Below are positions 45,985-55,213 of a stretch of 64,000 bases of DNA, piece by piece. This stretch comes from Bacteroidota bacterium. GTDB lineage: Bacteria > Bacteroidota > Bacteroidia > B-17B0 > Aurantibacillaceae. Position 1 is the first letter of the stretch; each line of letters begins with the position of its first letter. Where the stretch lies: the NCBI GenBank assembly GCA_025362395.1, contig JANYGK010000021.1, positions 1 through 64,000 on the forward strand, given 5' to 3'. The notes under the pieces were generated by a model, which was not told where the DNA came from, did not search any database, and saw only the letters and a program-made list of their open reading frames with translations. Position numbers and translations under genes: made by a program.

Positions 45985-48114
45985 CTATTTAGTTTTTTCT
46001 ATTAATTTTTCTAAAATATCAATAGCCGATTTGCTGATCACAGTTCCCGGCCCAAAGACACCCGATACACCTGCTTTATAAAGGAAATCATAATCCTGCT
46101 GAGGAATTACACCACCGGCAATAACCATAATATCTTCTCTTCCGTATTTTTTTAATTCTTCAATTACCTGCGGGATCAAAGTTTTGTGACCTGCCGCTAA
46201 AGAAGACACACCTAAAATATGCACATCATTTTCAACGGCTTGTTTTGCAGCTTCTGCCGGCGTTTGGAATAAAGGACCAATGTCTACATCAAACCCCATA
46301 TCTGCAAAGCTTGTCGAAATAACTTTAGCGCCTCTGTCATGTCCGTCCTGTCCCATTTTCGCGATCATAATCCTTGGTCTGCGACCGTCTAATTCTGCAA
46401 ATACATCTGCGAGCTCTTTAGCTTTTAAAAAATATTTATCCATGCTTATCTCTTTGCTGTATACACCTGCAATGCTGCGAATGTTTGCCTTATAGCGCCC
46501 GAATATTTTTTCGAGTGCATAGGATATTTCGCCTAAGCTGCAACGGACGCGTGCTGCGTTAATGGCTAACTCCAATAAATTTCCTTTACCCGTTTTGGCC
46601 GACTCCGTTAACTCATTTAAAGCGTCTTCGGCTTCTTTTGTATTTCTTTCCGCTTTTAATTTCGCTAATCTTTCCAGTTGTTGAGTCCTTACTTTTGCAT
46701 TATCAACATCTAAAATGTCTATGTTGGTTTTCTCATCTGTTTGGTACAAATTTACCCCTACAATTATGTCTTTACCACCGTCAATACGAGCTTGCTTACG
46801 AGCAGCTGCTTCTTCAATACGCATTTTAGGAATTCCTGTTTCAATAGCTTTAGCCATACCGCCGAGCTTTTCTACCTCTTCAATTAACTCCCATGCTTTA
46901 TGAGCCAGCTCATGTGTTAAGGTTTCTATATAATAAGAGCCTGCCCATGGGTCCACTACCTTACATACGTTGGTTTCGTTTTGTAAAAACAATTGTGTGT
47001 TACGTGCAATACGCGCGCTGAAATCTGTAGGCAATGCAATAGCCTCATCTAAGGCATTGGTATGTAAGCTTTGCGTATGACCCATGACTGCGGCCAATGC
47101 TTCCACACAAGTACGTGTTACATTATTAAAAGGATCCTGTTCTGTTAAGCTCCATCCGCTGGTTTGGCAGTGTGTACGCAAAGCCATGGATTTATCGGAT
47201 TTAGGATTGAACTGTTTTACCATCTTGGCCCACAACATGCGTGCTGCACGCATCTTAGCAATCTCCATAAAGTGGTTCATCCCTATGGCCCAAAAGAAAG
47301 ACAGTCGGGGAGCGAAGGCATCAATATCTAATCCTGCTTTAATACCTGTTCTAATGTATTCTAAACCATCCGCTAAAGTATACGCCAATTCAATATCTGC
47401 TGTAGCACCTGCCTCCTGCATATGGTAACCGCTGATAGAAATAGAATTGAACTTCGGCATTTTTTGAGACGTAAATTCAAAAATATCGGCGATCACTCTC
47501 ATAGACGCATCCGGTGGATAGATGTAAGTGTTACGCACCATAAATTCTTTTAAGATATCATTCTGTATAGTACCGCTCAGCTTATCCATACTCACGCCTT
47601 GCTCCTCGGCTGCTACAATATAAAATGCAAGTATCGGTAATACGGCGCCGTTCATCGTCATACTCACGCTCATTTGATCGAGCGGGATCTGATCGAACAA
47701 CACTTTCATATCCAAAATAGAATCAATGGCAACACCGGCTTTACCTACATCGCCCACTACTCGTTCATGGTCGCTGTCGTAACCGCGGTGTGTAGCAAGG
47801 TCAAACGCCACCGATAATCCTTTTTGCCCGGCGGCTAAATTTCTTCGGTAAAAGGCATTACTTTCTTCCGCTGTACTAAAACCTGCATATTGCCTTACTG
47901 TCCAAGGGTTTTGAACATACATGCTGGAGTAGGGGCCCCTTAAGAAAGGAGGTTTCCCTGCACCGAAATTTAAATGTTCAAAATCTTTAGTATCGGCAAT
48001 CGTATAAGAAGTATGTAATTTTATTTGCTCAGCCGTTGTAAATTCAGAAGTCTGAATTGTCTCGTTTAAACTTTTCTTTGATTCGAATGAAGTATTTGAA
48101 AAATCTTTTCTCAT
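45985..48114 (-). CDS. mutB: Methylmalonyl-CoA mutase large (catalytic) subunit
   Basis: Coenzyme-B12 enzyme interconverting methylmalonyl-CoA and succinyl-CoA. N-terminal TIM barrel with [20 protein letters not shown] (about 58-77) and [17 protein letters not shown] (about 98-114); the substrate-site [16 protein letters not shown] is present. The C-terminal cobalamin domain has DGHDRG (D590, H592, G595, DXHXXG), with [12 protein letters not shown] later. Length 709 is full size. Starts 2 bp after mutA. The epimerase and the MeaB-type chaperone are not in the window. With the acyl-CoA carboxylase and SucC it feeds propionate/branched-chain carbon to the TCA cycle. Confidence 0.97.
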   Translation of the reverse strand: MRKDFSNTSFESKKSLNETIQTSEFTTAEQIKLHTSYTIADTKDFEHLNFGAGKPPFLRGPYSSMYVQNPWTVRQYAGFSTAEESNAFYRRNLAAGQKGLSVAFDLATHRGYDSDHERVVGDVGKAGVAIDSILDMKVLFDQIPLDQMSVSMTMNGAVLPILAFYIVAAEEQGVSMDKLSGTIQNDILKEFMVRNTYIYPPDASMRVIADIFEFTSQKMPKFNSISISGYHMQEAGATADIELAYTLADGLEYIRTGIKAGLDIDAFAPRLSFFWAIGMNHFMEIAKMRAARMLWAKMVKQFNPKSDKSMALRTHCQTSGWSLTEQDPFNNVTRTCVEALAAVMGHTQSLHTNALDEAIALPTDFSARIARNTQLFLQNETNVCKVVDPWAGSYYIETLTHELAHKAWELIEEVEKLGGMAKAIETGIPKMRIEEAAARKQARIDGGKDIIVGVNLYQTDEKTNIDILDVDNAKVRTQQLERLAKLKAERNTKEAEDALNELTESAKTGKGNLLELAINAARVRCSLGEISYALEKIFGRYKANIRSIAGVYSKEISMDKYFLKAKELADVFAELDGRRPRIMIAKMGQDGHDRGAKVISTSFADMGFDVDIGPLFQTPAEAAKQAVENDVHILGVSSLAAGHKTLIPQVIEELKKYGREDIMVIAGGVIPQQDYDFLYKAGVSGVFGPGTVISKSAIDILEKLIEKTK

Positions 48115-48116
48115 AA

Positions 48117-49409
48117 TTAATTGGCGGTCATGTTTTCCAAATGGTCACTTAATTTGATGGATTTAATGCCGTAACAGGAAGAAAAACGATCTTCTATCTT
48201 ATGTCTTGTATCTGTTCTTTCTTTCTTCTCGTTTTTATTTTGAAACTTATTAATGCCTACTAAAACTAATTTCCCGATTTTAAATTGTTCTATCAATACT
48301 TCCGCATCTGTATGAATACTATCCTGGATATAATTTGATTTTAAAGTCGCTTTTAACCCGCCTTTTGCTTCTATTGTTTTAAAGTGTTCCCAAGCCTTTT
48401 CACACAAGATCTCTGTAATAGTTTCAATATAATAGGAGCCTGCAGAAATATCGGCTACCACATTTAAATAACTTTCATCTTTTAAAATAAGCTGTTGGTT
48501 ACGGGCCATGCGAGAGCTGAAATCATTGGTGGCATTAAACTCAACATCAAACGGTAATACTAAAATGCTGTTTGCGCCGCCAATAGACGCACTCATGGCT
48601 TCAGTAGTTGAGCGTAACATGTTGTTGTAACTGTCAATGCTGCTCTTATTCAGTAAAGTAGTTTGTGCATGTATATGAATAGGAGCATTAACGGAATAGT
48701 ACTGCATTAAAAATTCAATAGATTTTCTCAGCGCTCTTATCTTTGCAATTTCCATAAAAAAATCACCGCCTACAGAAATAGATACATGAATTTTTTTTAT
48801 GCCGGCTAATTGATTATTTTCTGAAACGTGGTTAAGGTATTCGTTGATATGTGCGATTGAAAAAGCAATTTCATGAATGGTGTTTGCACCTGCCTCTTGG
48901 TATAGTGTTGTGTTTACAGCAATAGTAGAAGATGTGTTTTTAAGTTCCGGATTACTGCTTAACAAATCATCACATTCTATATAACAATTATCTCCGCTAT
49001 TAATAGAAGATAAAAAAGTGATCACTTCTTTTTGATGAGCGGGAACAACTTTAAACAAGCAATAGATGTGCTCTAACAGAATATCTTTTAAAAGCAGCGC
49101 GTAATTCAGGCTTGATGAAATATGAAAGACCAGGCCGGAAGCACCGTTTTGCAAAGCATTTAAAGCCAGGGCATTTGTCTGCTTTTCATTTTCAACACGA
49201 ATCAGCTCGCAGATAGCCCAATCGTGGGTTGTAAATACAGGTGCGGGATTTGAATTTAAATTTTCTTTAGTATAAAAAGGTTGCACATCAATACCTGAAT
49301 TTGTTTTCCAAACCAGTGTGTTATAGTCAATGCCTTTTAAATCTTTTACTAATTGCTCTTTCCATTGAGCAGCTGTAGTAGGCGTGAATTCTGTAAAAAG
49401 TTTCTGCAT
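48117..49409 (-). CDS. mutA: Methylmalonyl-CoA mutase small subunit
   Basis: Non-catalytic partner of MutB in the heterodimeric enzyme. It shows a mutase-barrel fold with degenerate motifs ([22 protein letters not shown] split at residues 16-37, [44 protein letters not shown]). It ends after the barrel at 430 residues, so the C-terminal cobalamin-like domain found in longer small subunits is absent. Short forms like this occur in Bacteroidota. It lies 2 bp before mutB, same strand, one operon. ATG at 49409. Confidence 0.92.
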   Translation of the reverse strand: MQKLFTEFTPTTAAQWKEQLVKDLKGIDYNTLVWKTNSGIDVQPFYTKENLNSNPAPVFTTHDWAICELIRVENEKQTNALALNALQNGASGLVFHISSSLNYALLLKDILLEHIYCLFKVVPAHQKEVITFLSSINSGDNCYIECDDLLSSNPELKNTSSTIAVNTTLYQEAGANTIHEIAFSIAHINEYLNHVSENNQLAGIKKIHVSISVGGDFFMEIAKIRALRKSIEFLMQYYSVNAPIHIHAQTTLLNKSSIDSYNNMLRSTTEAMSASIGGANSILVLPFDVEFNATNDFSSRMARNQQLILKDESYLNVVADISAGSYYIETITEILCEKAWEHFKTIEAKGGLKATLKSNYIQDSIHTDAEVLIEQFKIGKLVLVGINKFQNKNEKKERTDTRHKIEDRFSSCYGIKSIKLSDHLENMTAN

Positions 49410-49458
49410 TTTTAATTCTTTAGCGGTTGTTTAGCCTGCTGCAAGAGGTATTTAATAA

Positions 49459-49983
49459 TTAAAATGTTTGTGCTATTTCCCTTTTTATAAATTCAATAGC
49501 CGCTTCGCTTGGTAATTTTTTATCAAGGTTTGCCGTAATATTTAAAATCATAATAGCCAAATCGGAACTGTTGGCATCGCTTGTTACTTTTGAAGAAGAA
49601 ATATTTATCAACTGAATAATTTCTTCTTTAGCCGTTTTTACAAATTGCCAAGCACCTTCCGAAATATATATTTGCTGCGATAGGTTATGTTCATACTCAC
49701 TTTTAACAGTACTAATTAAATCTAAATGCAACTGGCGGGCATTCATATTGTTCTTGTTAACCCGCACTACTAAACTGTTTGGGTTAATGCGTTCTAAAAA
49801 AATAATAATGCGTTCGTATGCCTGAATTTTTAAAGGGGTAATAACCGCCTGCGCCGAAATTTTAAGCTGGTGCTCTCTGCGTTTTTGATCGTTATCCAAA
49901 AAACGTTTTACTAAAAAGTAAGTAGCTGCAAATACAGCCGCTGCAGGAATAAAAATCTTTAATATCTCAACTATTGAGTTCAT
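49459..49983 (-). CDS. Membrane-anchored protein of unknown function
   Basis: A 174-residue protein with one N-terminal transmembrane helix (about 8-27, KIFIPAAAVFAATYFLV) and a cytoplasmic part that is mainly helical with a basic stretch (DNDQKRREHQLK) and YERIIIFLERINPNSLVVRV. The pattern looks like a conserved Bacteroidota family, but I know no function. It lies 49 bp upstream of mutA on the same strand and could be the first gene of that operon. No catalytic motif is visible. Confidence 0.65.
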   Translation of the reverse strand: MNSIVEILKIFIPAAAVFAATYFLVKRFLDNDQKRREHQLKISAQAVITPLKIQAYERIIIFLERINPNSLVVRVNKNNMNARQLHLDLISTVKSEYEHNLSQQIYISEGAWQFVKTAKEEIIQLINISSSKVTSDANSSDLAIMILNITANLDKKLPSEAAIEFIKREIAQTF

Positions 49984-50060
49984 AGGCAGGCGTTTAATTT
50001 GAGTTTCTAATATCGGTATTTTTATTTATAATGCGTAAACTTTAAAAAAATTACAAAATA

Positions 50061-50402
50061 TTATCCGCCGGCTTTTTTCGCTTTATAATTAGCCGTGGTA
50101 AGCAGTTCGAGTAACTTGTCCCGCTTATCGCCCTGTATTAAAATAGCGCCGTCTTTTGAATTACCCCCTACACCGCATTTTTGTTTCAGCAGTTTAGTAA
50201 GGTCGTTCAGGTCTGCTTCCGTTCCTGTAAACCCACTGATCCTTGTTACCAGTTTACCGCTGCCGATACGATCTAAAAATAATTTTAAATTTTGTTGTTG
50301 CGGAGGCAATGTCTTCTCAGTATCTTCTTCTTCGTTTTGATAGCTGAAGTCGGGGTTGGTAGAGTAAACTACATTTACCCTGTTTTTTTCTTTTTTGCTC
50401 AT
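50061..50402 (-). CDS. SUI1/eIF1-type translation factor (YciH-like)
   Basis: A 113-residue protein with a SUI1 domain in its C-terminal two thirds: GKLVTRISGFTGTEADLNDL, LKQKCGVGGNSKDGAILIQG and a final KLLELLTTANYKAKKAGG. In bacteria YciH-type proteins are thought to act on translation initiation under stress. The N-terminal 35 residues are polar and probably disordered. Its ATG overlaps the stop of the TPR gene (ATGA), so the two are coupled. Confidence 0.9.
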   Translation of the reverse strand: MSKKEKNRVNVVYSTNPDFSYQNEEEDTEKTLPPQQQNLKLFLDRIGSGKLVTRISGFTGTEADLNDLTKLLKQKCGVGGNSKDGAILIQGDKRDKLLELLTTANYKAKKAGG

Positions 50403-51490
50403 CGTTTATAGCGCATTAAAAGTAAAGGAATGCCAATTAATAATCCGGATAAAATTACTAAAATCCATTCGTTTTTAAAAATGAGTTTGTTAGGCTGCCG
50501 GTTCAATTCGGGAGCATCATTTTCTAAAAATACAGATGCCGCTTCTTTATCAATTTGTGATAAGCTGTCTTTTAAAGTGTAATATTCCTTGAGCCACTTA
50601 TTAGCTTGTTTATAATCTTCTTTTGACTCGTAAAAAAATGAACACGTCTGGTAAAGTTCTATTTTACCTTCGCTGTAATCATATTTATTACATATTGCTT
50701 TTGCCCATTCCAGGTAGGTTTCAGCCATTTTAGAGTTTTTTTGTTTAATGTAAACATTCGCTAAATTATTATATACATCTGCCTGCTCTATTTCATTATC
50801 CTGCAAGTTCAACTGTTTTGACCCTTCTTCCAAATACGCAATAGAACTGTCTAACTTATCCTGAACCATATAAATAGCACCAATGTTATTATTACATGTT
50901 GCAGCGAGCTCAAGGTCATTTAACCCATCTGCAATCCGTAACGCTTCCCTGAACTGTTTAACCGCCGCGTCATAATGCTTAAGCGAAAATTTTAATACAC
51001 CTAAATTAATAAGGCATTTTGCAATCTGCTGTTTATTTCCCAATTTATTGTGGGCTTGCAGGGCTTTTAGATAGGATATTTCAGCTAAAGCGTAATACCC
51101 GATATCGCTGTAAATATTTCCTAAATTAGTTACATTAATGGCAGCCCCGTAATTATACTTTATGGATTCATTTAGTGCCAATGCCGATTTCTGTAACTGC
51201 AACGCTTTTGTGTAATCACCTTTTTTATAGCATAAAATACCGATTAAGTTATAACTTTTTGCTAAATGCTTTGCGCTGCGCGCGCGCTTTGCCTCTTCTT
51301 CACAAGCTACGGCATAAAGGTAAGCCAATGCGGGGTTGGTATTTCTTAAATTGAACCCGGCTTTATAAATTTGATTTACGCGCTCTGTATCGTTCGGAAT
51401 CTGTTTTAACTGAAATAATAAAGAATCATTTTGATACCCGTAACTTATAAAAGTAAAAGAAAGGGACAGGTTTATAAGTAAGAATCTCAT
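50399..51490 (-). CDS. Exported TPR protein with C-terminal membrane anchor
   Basis: A 363-residue protein with a signal peptide (about 1-19), six or so tetratricopeptide repeats (SYNLIGILCYKKGDYTKAL, VTNLGNIYSDIGYYALAE, CNNNIGAIYMVQDKLDSS, YNNLANVYIKQKNSKMAE) and one C-terminal transmembrane helix (about 342-358) followed by a short RYKR tail. It resembles the sensor half of TPR-type histidine kinases or of the SpoIIE protein at 43745, but lacks any output domain. Either it is complete as a periplasmic scaffold or has lost one. Coupled to the SUI1 gene. Confidence 0.75.
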   Translation of the reverse strand: MRFLLINLSLSFTFISYGYQNDSLLFQLKQIPNDTERVNQIYKAGFNLRNTNPALAYLYAVACEEEAKRARSAKHLAKSYNLIGILCYKKGDYTKALQLQKSALALNESIKYNYGAAINVTNLGNIYSDIGYYALAEISYLKALQAHNKLGNKQQIAKCLINLGVLKFSLKHYDAAVKQFREALRIADGLNDLELAATCNNNIGAIYMVQDKLDSSIAYLEEGSKQLNLQDNEIEQADVYNNLANVYIKQKNSKMAETYLEWAKAICNKYDYSEGKIELYQTCSFFYESKEDYKQANKWLKEYYTLKDSLSQIDKEAASVFLENDAPELNRQPNKLIFKNEWILVILSGLLIGIPLLLMRYKR

Positions 51491-51556
51491 TATTTCATGT
51501 AAATATAACAGGTTTTAACGATCCTTTGTATATTTAGAAACTAAAAACAAAGAGGC

Positions 51557-53275
51557 ATGATTCACTACACGCTCTATCTTAAAAATCCGCAGTCGCATTA
51601 CATTGATGTGGAATTAATGATTGACACTATTTTATCTTCAACCCTTGAGTTACAGCTCCCTGCATGGCGGCCGGGGCGATACGAGATCGGTAATTTTGCA
51701 AAAAACATTAAGAAGGTAGAAGTGTTTGATGAAACAGGTTTGCCTTTGATTTATACAAAAACAACGAAAGACCTGTGGCTCATTCAAACCAATAACAGTA
51801 AAGTTATAAAAGTTACCTATAGTTATTTTACAAACGAAATAAACGCCGGTTCATGCTATGCAGATTCAACGCAGCTGTATGTAAACCCTGTACATTTATG
51901 TATGTATGTTCCCGACAGGATGAAAGAGCAGCATGTTATTAAATTAGATATTCCCGATACTTATAAAATTGCCTGTTCGCTGCCTGCAAATAATAAAACA
52001 TTAACCGCGCAAAGCTTTGATGAGCTTGCTGACAGCCCTTTTATGGCAAGCGTTTATTTACAGTCTGACTTTTACATCATTGAAGGCATTAAATTTTGGA
52101 TCCATTTTAACGGTGAATGCAAGCCCGACTTTACTAAAATAAAATCTGATTTTATAAAATTTACACAAGCGCAACTAAATTTCTGGGAAGATTTTCCTGT
52201 AACAGAATACCACTTTTTATTTCAGGTGCTGCCCTTTAAATTTTATCACGGCGTAGAACATCAAAAATCTACTGTTATTGCTATTGGTCCGGGTTACGGA
52301 CTTAATAAGGGAAAAGTATATGAAGAGGTTTTAGGGGTTTCTTCACATGAATTATTTCATACCTGGAATATTAAATACATAAGGCCTGTAGAAATGCTGC
52401 CGTATGATTTTACAAAAGAAAATTACGCACGCACCGGTTATGTGTATGAAGGTTTTACAACTTATTACGGTGATGTAATGCTACTGTCGAGCGGTGTATT
52501 TACAAACGAACAATATTTTGAAACACTGCAAGAACGTTTATTGAAACACTTTCATAATTACGGCCGGTTTAATTTATCGGTAGCCGATTCAAGTTGGGAA
52601 ACGTGGTTAGACGGCTACGTTTCGGGCGCACCGTATCGTAAAACATCTATTTATGATGAAGGAAATTTAATCGCCTTTATGCTGGATGTAAAAATAATGC
52701 AACAAACTCAAAACAAAAAAGGGTTGAAGCACTTATGCAGAGCGCTTTATGCAAATTTTGGTAAAAAAAATAAAGGATATACCGAACAGGATATTATAAA
52801 TTTGTGTGAAGAGGTATCAGGAATTTCGTTTGAGGGTTTCTTTAAAAATTATGTTTACGGCACCGAAGATTTTTCTATACCGCTTACCGAATGTTTCAGC
52901 TATTTGGGTATAGATATGCAGCGGCTAAAATCCGTTACCATAAGCGAATCTGTTTTTGGGTTTAAAACAATCGATAATGGGTATAACCGCAAAGTGTCAT
53001 TAGTTGCACCGCGTTCTCCTGCATGGCACGCGGGCCTTTCTGTTGGAGATGAAATTTTAGCGGTAAATAATTATACGCTTAAAAATGACTTTAATGAATG
53101 GATGTTTTATTTTAAAGAGGAGAAAATCTGTTTATCCCTTTCTTCAAATTCAACCTTAAAGACTATTTTTTTAACAATTGAAGATCAAGAGAATTCATTT
53201 TTTGATCATTATAAATTAAGACTAAACGACCCCGTGTCGGCTAATTTCAGCTCATGGGTTATATTAAATTCATAG
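51557..53275 (+). CDS. M61-family metallopeptidase with PDZ domain
   Basis: Zinc peptidase of the glycyl-aminopeptidase (M61) family, 572 residues. The zinc motif HEXXH is HELFH (264-268, in SSHELFHTWNIKYIRP), and the third ligand is E298 in VYEGFTTYYGD. The N-terminal half has the M61 beta-domain with LELQLPAWRPGRYEIGNF. A PDZ domain lies near residues 480-550 (APRSPAWHAGLSVGDEILAVN). No signal peptide is seen, so it is likely cytoplasmic. ATG at 51557. Substrates are small or unfolded peptides in characterised relatives. Confidence 0.92.
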   Translation: MIHYTLYLKNPQSHYIDVELMIDTILSSTLELQLPAWRPGRYEIGNFAKNIKKVEVFDETGLPLIYTKTTKDLWLIQTNNSKVIKVTYSYFTNEINAGSCYADSTQLYVNPVHLCMYVPDRMKEQHVIKLDIPDTYKIACSLPANNKTLTAQSFDELADSPFMASVYLQSDFYIIEGIKFWIHFNGECKPDFTKIKSDFIKFTQAQLNFWEDFPVTEYHFLFQVLPFKFYHGVEHQKSTVIAIGPGYGLNKGKVYEEVLGVSSHELFHTWNIKYIRPVEMLPYDFTKENYARTGYVYEGFTTYYGDVMLLSSGVFTNEQYFETLQERLLKHFHNYGRFNLSVADSSWETWLDGYVSGAPYRKTSIYDEGNLIAFMLDVKIMQQTQNKKGLKHLCRALYANFGKKNKGYTEQDIINLCEEVSGISFEGFFKNYVYGTEDFSIPLTECFSYLGIDMQRLKSVTISESVFGFKTIDNGYNRKVSLVAPRSPAWHAGLSVGDEILAVNNYTLKNDFNEWMFYFKEEKICLSLSSNSTLKTIFLTIEDQENSFFDHYKLRLNDPVSANFSSWVILNS

Positions 53276-53321
53276 ATGAATAGGCTTATTAATTATATTA
53301 AAACAAGGTTTAAATAGATGA

Positions 53322-53350
53322 TTTGTTAATAACTATACATGTTAAATTTG
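53322..53350 (+). promoter_or_regulatory. Promoter of the DUF4190 gene (-33 TTTG, -7 TAAATTTG)
   Basis: TTTG (53322-53325), a 17-bp spacer and TAAATTTG (53343-53350) match the Bacteroidota promoter. The ATG lies 73 nt further on, leaving an AT-rich leader of about 65 nt. Confidence 0.6.
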
Positions 53351-53423
53351 GTTAAACCATAAAATTGTTATTTTTTTGTATCCAAACAAAATTCAAAATC
53401 TTTAAAAACTAAAACGCAAAATT

Positions 53424-53876
53424 ATGGAACAAACAACAACTACAACTACAACAACAATTCAACCGGGAACACCGCAAGGTAAAGGTATGGCAGTAGCCGG
53501 ATTTGTAATATCTTTAGTGGCATTAGTATTTTACTTTGTTATAGCAGGTATAGTTGCTTTGCAGGCACTGGCAGGTGGCGGATACGGATTAGGTATCTTT
53601 TGGTTAATTTTATCATTGGCGGGAACAGGTTTATCCGTAATGGGTATGATGAAGTTAAGTAAAACCGGCGGTAAAAAAGGCTTAGCTATTGCCGGTATGG
53701 TTATAGGACTGGTTGCTGTAGTTTTAACATTGTTATTAGTAATGGGAATAAGCAAAGCACAACAGGCAGGTAACGAATTTGGTGACAAATTTAAAGATGC
53801 AATGGAACAAAGTACTCAACAAATGCAATCTGAAATGAACCAAGCCATGGATTCATTACAAGGCGAAGCAAAATAA
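53424..53876 (+). CDS. DUF4190 small membrane protein
   Basis: A 150-residue protein with a Thr-rich N-terminus (nine Thr in residues 4-12 region, a run of ACA/ACT codons), then the DUF4190 pattern: GKGMAVAGFVISLVALVF (about 20-37), two further hydrophobic helices, and the repeat GKKGLAIAGMVIGLVAVVL. The C-terminal 35 residues are helical, charged and Gln-rich (EQSTQQMQSEMNQAMDSL). Function of the domain is unknown. Own promoter upstream and hairpin terminator downstream, so a single-gene unit. Confidence 0.85.
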   Translation: MEQTTTTTTTTIQPGTPQGKGMAVAGFVISLVALVFYFVIAGIVALQALAGGGYGLGIFWLILSLAGTGLSVMGMMKLSKTGGKKGLAIAGMVIGLVAVVLTLLLVMGISKAQQAGNEFGDKFKDAMEQSTQQMQSEMNQAMDSLQGEAK

Positions 53877-53894
53877 TATTTTATTATAAAATTT

Positions 53895-53924
53895 AAACCC
53901 TTTCCTTAGGAGAGGGTTTTTTTT
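53895..53924 (+). terminator. Rho-independent terminator after the DUF4190 gene
   Basis: Stem AAACCCTTTCC (53895-53905) pairs with GGAGAGGGTTT (53909-53919) with one G-T pair and a 3-base loop, ending in eight T. Confidence 0.85.
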
Positions 53925-53949
53925 ATTTAAACCTTTAAAACAAAATAAA

Positions 53950-54444
53950 ATGAACGAAAACATATTATTTGAAGAACAAAAACCAATTGACGCTCCTAAG
54001 AGGCCTCAGTTTTTAACGGTATTATGCATCTTAACGTTTATAGGAAGCGCTTTAGGTTTACTAGGGGCCATCTACGGATATTTTTCCGCAAAATCATCAG
54101 CCGCGATGATGGATACTATGGGTAACACACCCGGTATGGAAGGCATGGGCGGCATGATGATGGGTGAAGTACAGGCAACCATGCGTAAAGCAGCCGAAAA
54201 TGCATTTCCAAATATGATCATCGGGATCGTGTGTTCCCTGTTATGTCTTTTTGGAGCTCTGCAAATGTGGCAACTTAAAAAACAAGGTTTTTATATTTAT
54301 ACAGTTGGTGAAATTGCTGCGCCGATAGCTGCGTTTATACTTGGCGCAGGCGGTATGATAGGGGGAATAGGTGCTATTTTCGGTGTTGTTATAGCCATTG
54401 TTTGGATCGTGTTGTATGCTTTAAACCTTAAGCATTTAAAATAA
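53950..54444 (+). CDS. Membrane protein of unknown function
   Basis: A 164-residue protein with about four hydrophobic helices: LTVLCILTFIGSALGLLGAI (about 22-41), MIIGIVCSLLCLFGALQMW, and two in the last 50 residues. A Met/Gly-rich loop lies between helices one and two (MDTMGNTPGMEGMGGMMMG, about 55-73), which is unusual and could bind a soft metal, but that is speculation. Related in character to small DUF-type membrane proteins of Bacteroidota; not recognised. It has its own terminator downstream. Confidence 0.65.
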   Translation: MNENILFEEQKPIDAPKRPQFLTVLCILTFIGSALGLLGAIYGYFSAKSSAAMMDTMGNTPGMEGMGGMMMGEVQATMRKAAENAFPNMIIGIVCSLLCLFGALQMWQLKKQGFYIYTVGEIAAPIAAFILGAGGMIGGIGAIFGVVIAIVWIVLYALNLKHLK

Positions 54445-54464
54445 TTATTTAGTTTAATTTTAAT

Positions 54465-54495
54465 ACCCTTTGCTTTTGCAGGGGGTTATTTTTTT
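54465..54495 (+). terminator. Probable rho-independent terminator
   Basis: Imperfect stem ACCCTTTGC (54465-54473) and GCAGGGGGT (54478-54486) with G-T pairs and a TTTT loop, then TATTTTTTT. It follows the 53950-54444 gene and overlaps the region just before tsaC. Confidence 0.75.
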
Positions 54496-54509
54496 GACTA
54501 AATTACAAC

Positions 54510-55133
54510 ATGTTACTTCGATTAAATTATTCAAACCCACACCCTAAAGATATTGAAAAGGTAGTGGAGATCTTAAAAAATGACGGGATCATTATTTATC
54601 CTACGGATACCGTGTATTCTATGGGTTGTGATATTACGAGGCCTAAAGCTATTGAAAAACTCTGCAGGCTCAAAAATATAAAACCTGAAAAAGCGAATTT
54701 CTCATTTGTGTGCAGCAACCTCAGCCATTTATCTAATTATGCAAAGCCAATTTCCAATTCGGTATTCCGTATTATGAAAAAAGCATTACCGGGCCCTTAT
54801 ACGTTTATCTTGGAAGCCAATAATAATGTACCCAAACTGCTTAAGCAAAACAAAAAAACAGTTGGGATAAGAGTGCCGGATAATACCATCTGTAATCACA
54901 TTGTGAGCCTATTGGGCAATCCCATCATTACAACAAGTTTGCATAATACCGACGATGCTATTATGGAATATTTTACAGATCCTGAAATAATTCATAACCA
55001 ATATGAAAAAGAAGTGGATCTTGTTATTGACGGTGGATTCGGTAATTTGTACGCGTCAACGGTTATTGATTGTTCGGCAGAAGAACCGGTTGTTTTAAGA
55101 GAAGGACTCGGAAGTTTAGAGATTTTAAATTAA
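54510..55133 (+). CDS. tsaC: L-threonylcarbamoyladenylate synthase (TsaC/YrdC/Sua5 family)
   Basis: Makes threonylcarbamoyl-AMP from threonine, bicarbonate and ATP, the donor for the universal tRNA t6A37 modification. Family marks: DGIIIYPTDTVYSMGCD (about 25-41), the KRL-like CRLKNIKPEKANFSFVC, PGPYTFILEAN, VGIRVPDN and the PIITTSLH substrate loop. 207 residues, the short TsaC form without the extra Sua5 domain. Partners tsaB/D/E are not in the window. ATG at 54510. Confidence 0.93.
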   Translation: MLLRLNYSNPHPKDIEKVVEILKNDGIIIYPTDTVYSMGCDITRPKAIEKLCRLKNIKPEKANFSFVCSNLSHLSNYAKPISNSVFRIMKKALPGPYTFILEANNNVPKLLKQNKKTVGIRVPDNTICNHIVSLLGNPIITTSLHNTDDAIMEYFTDPEIIHNQYEKEVDLVIDGGFGNLYASTVIDCSAEEPVVLREGLGSLEILN

Positions 55134-55213
55134 GATGTGTTTTTTTGCCTAAAAAATTGTTAAGGAATGTGTTTTTATATTATATTTAAAGTTCACAATT
55201 ATATAAACACTAT

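Noticed and set aside
47084-47428. Plus-strand open frame opposite mutB
   Set aside because: Antisense shadow of a clear MutB gene; no start context, no recognisable protein.
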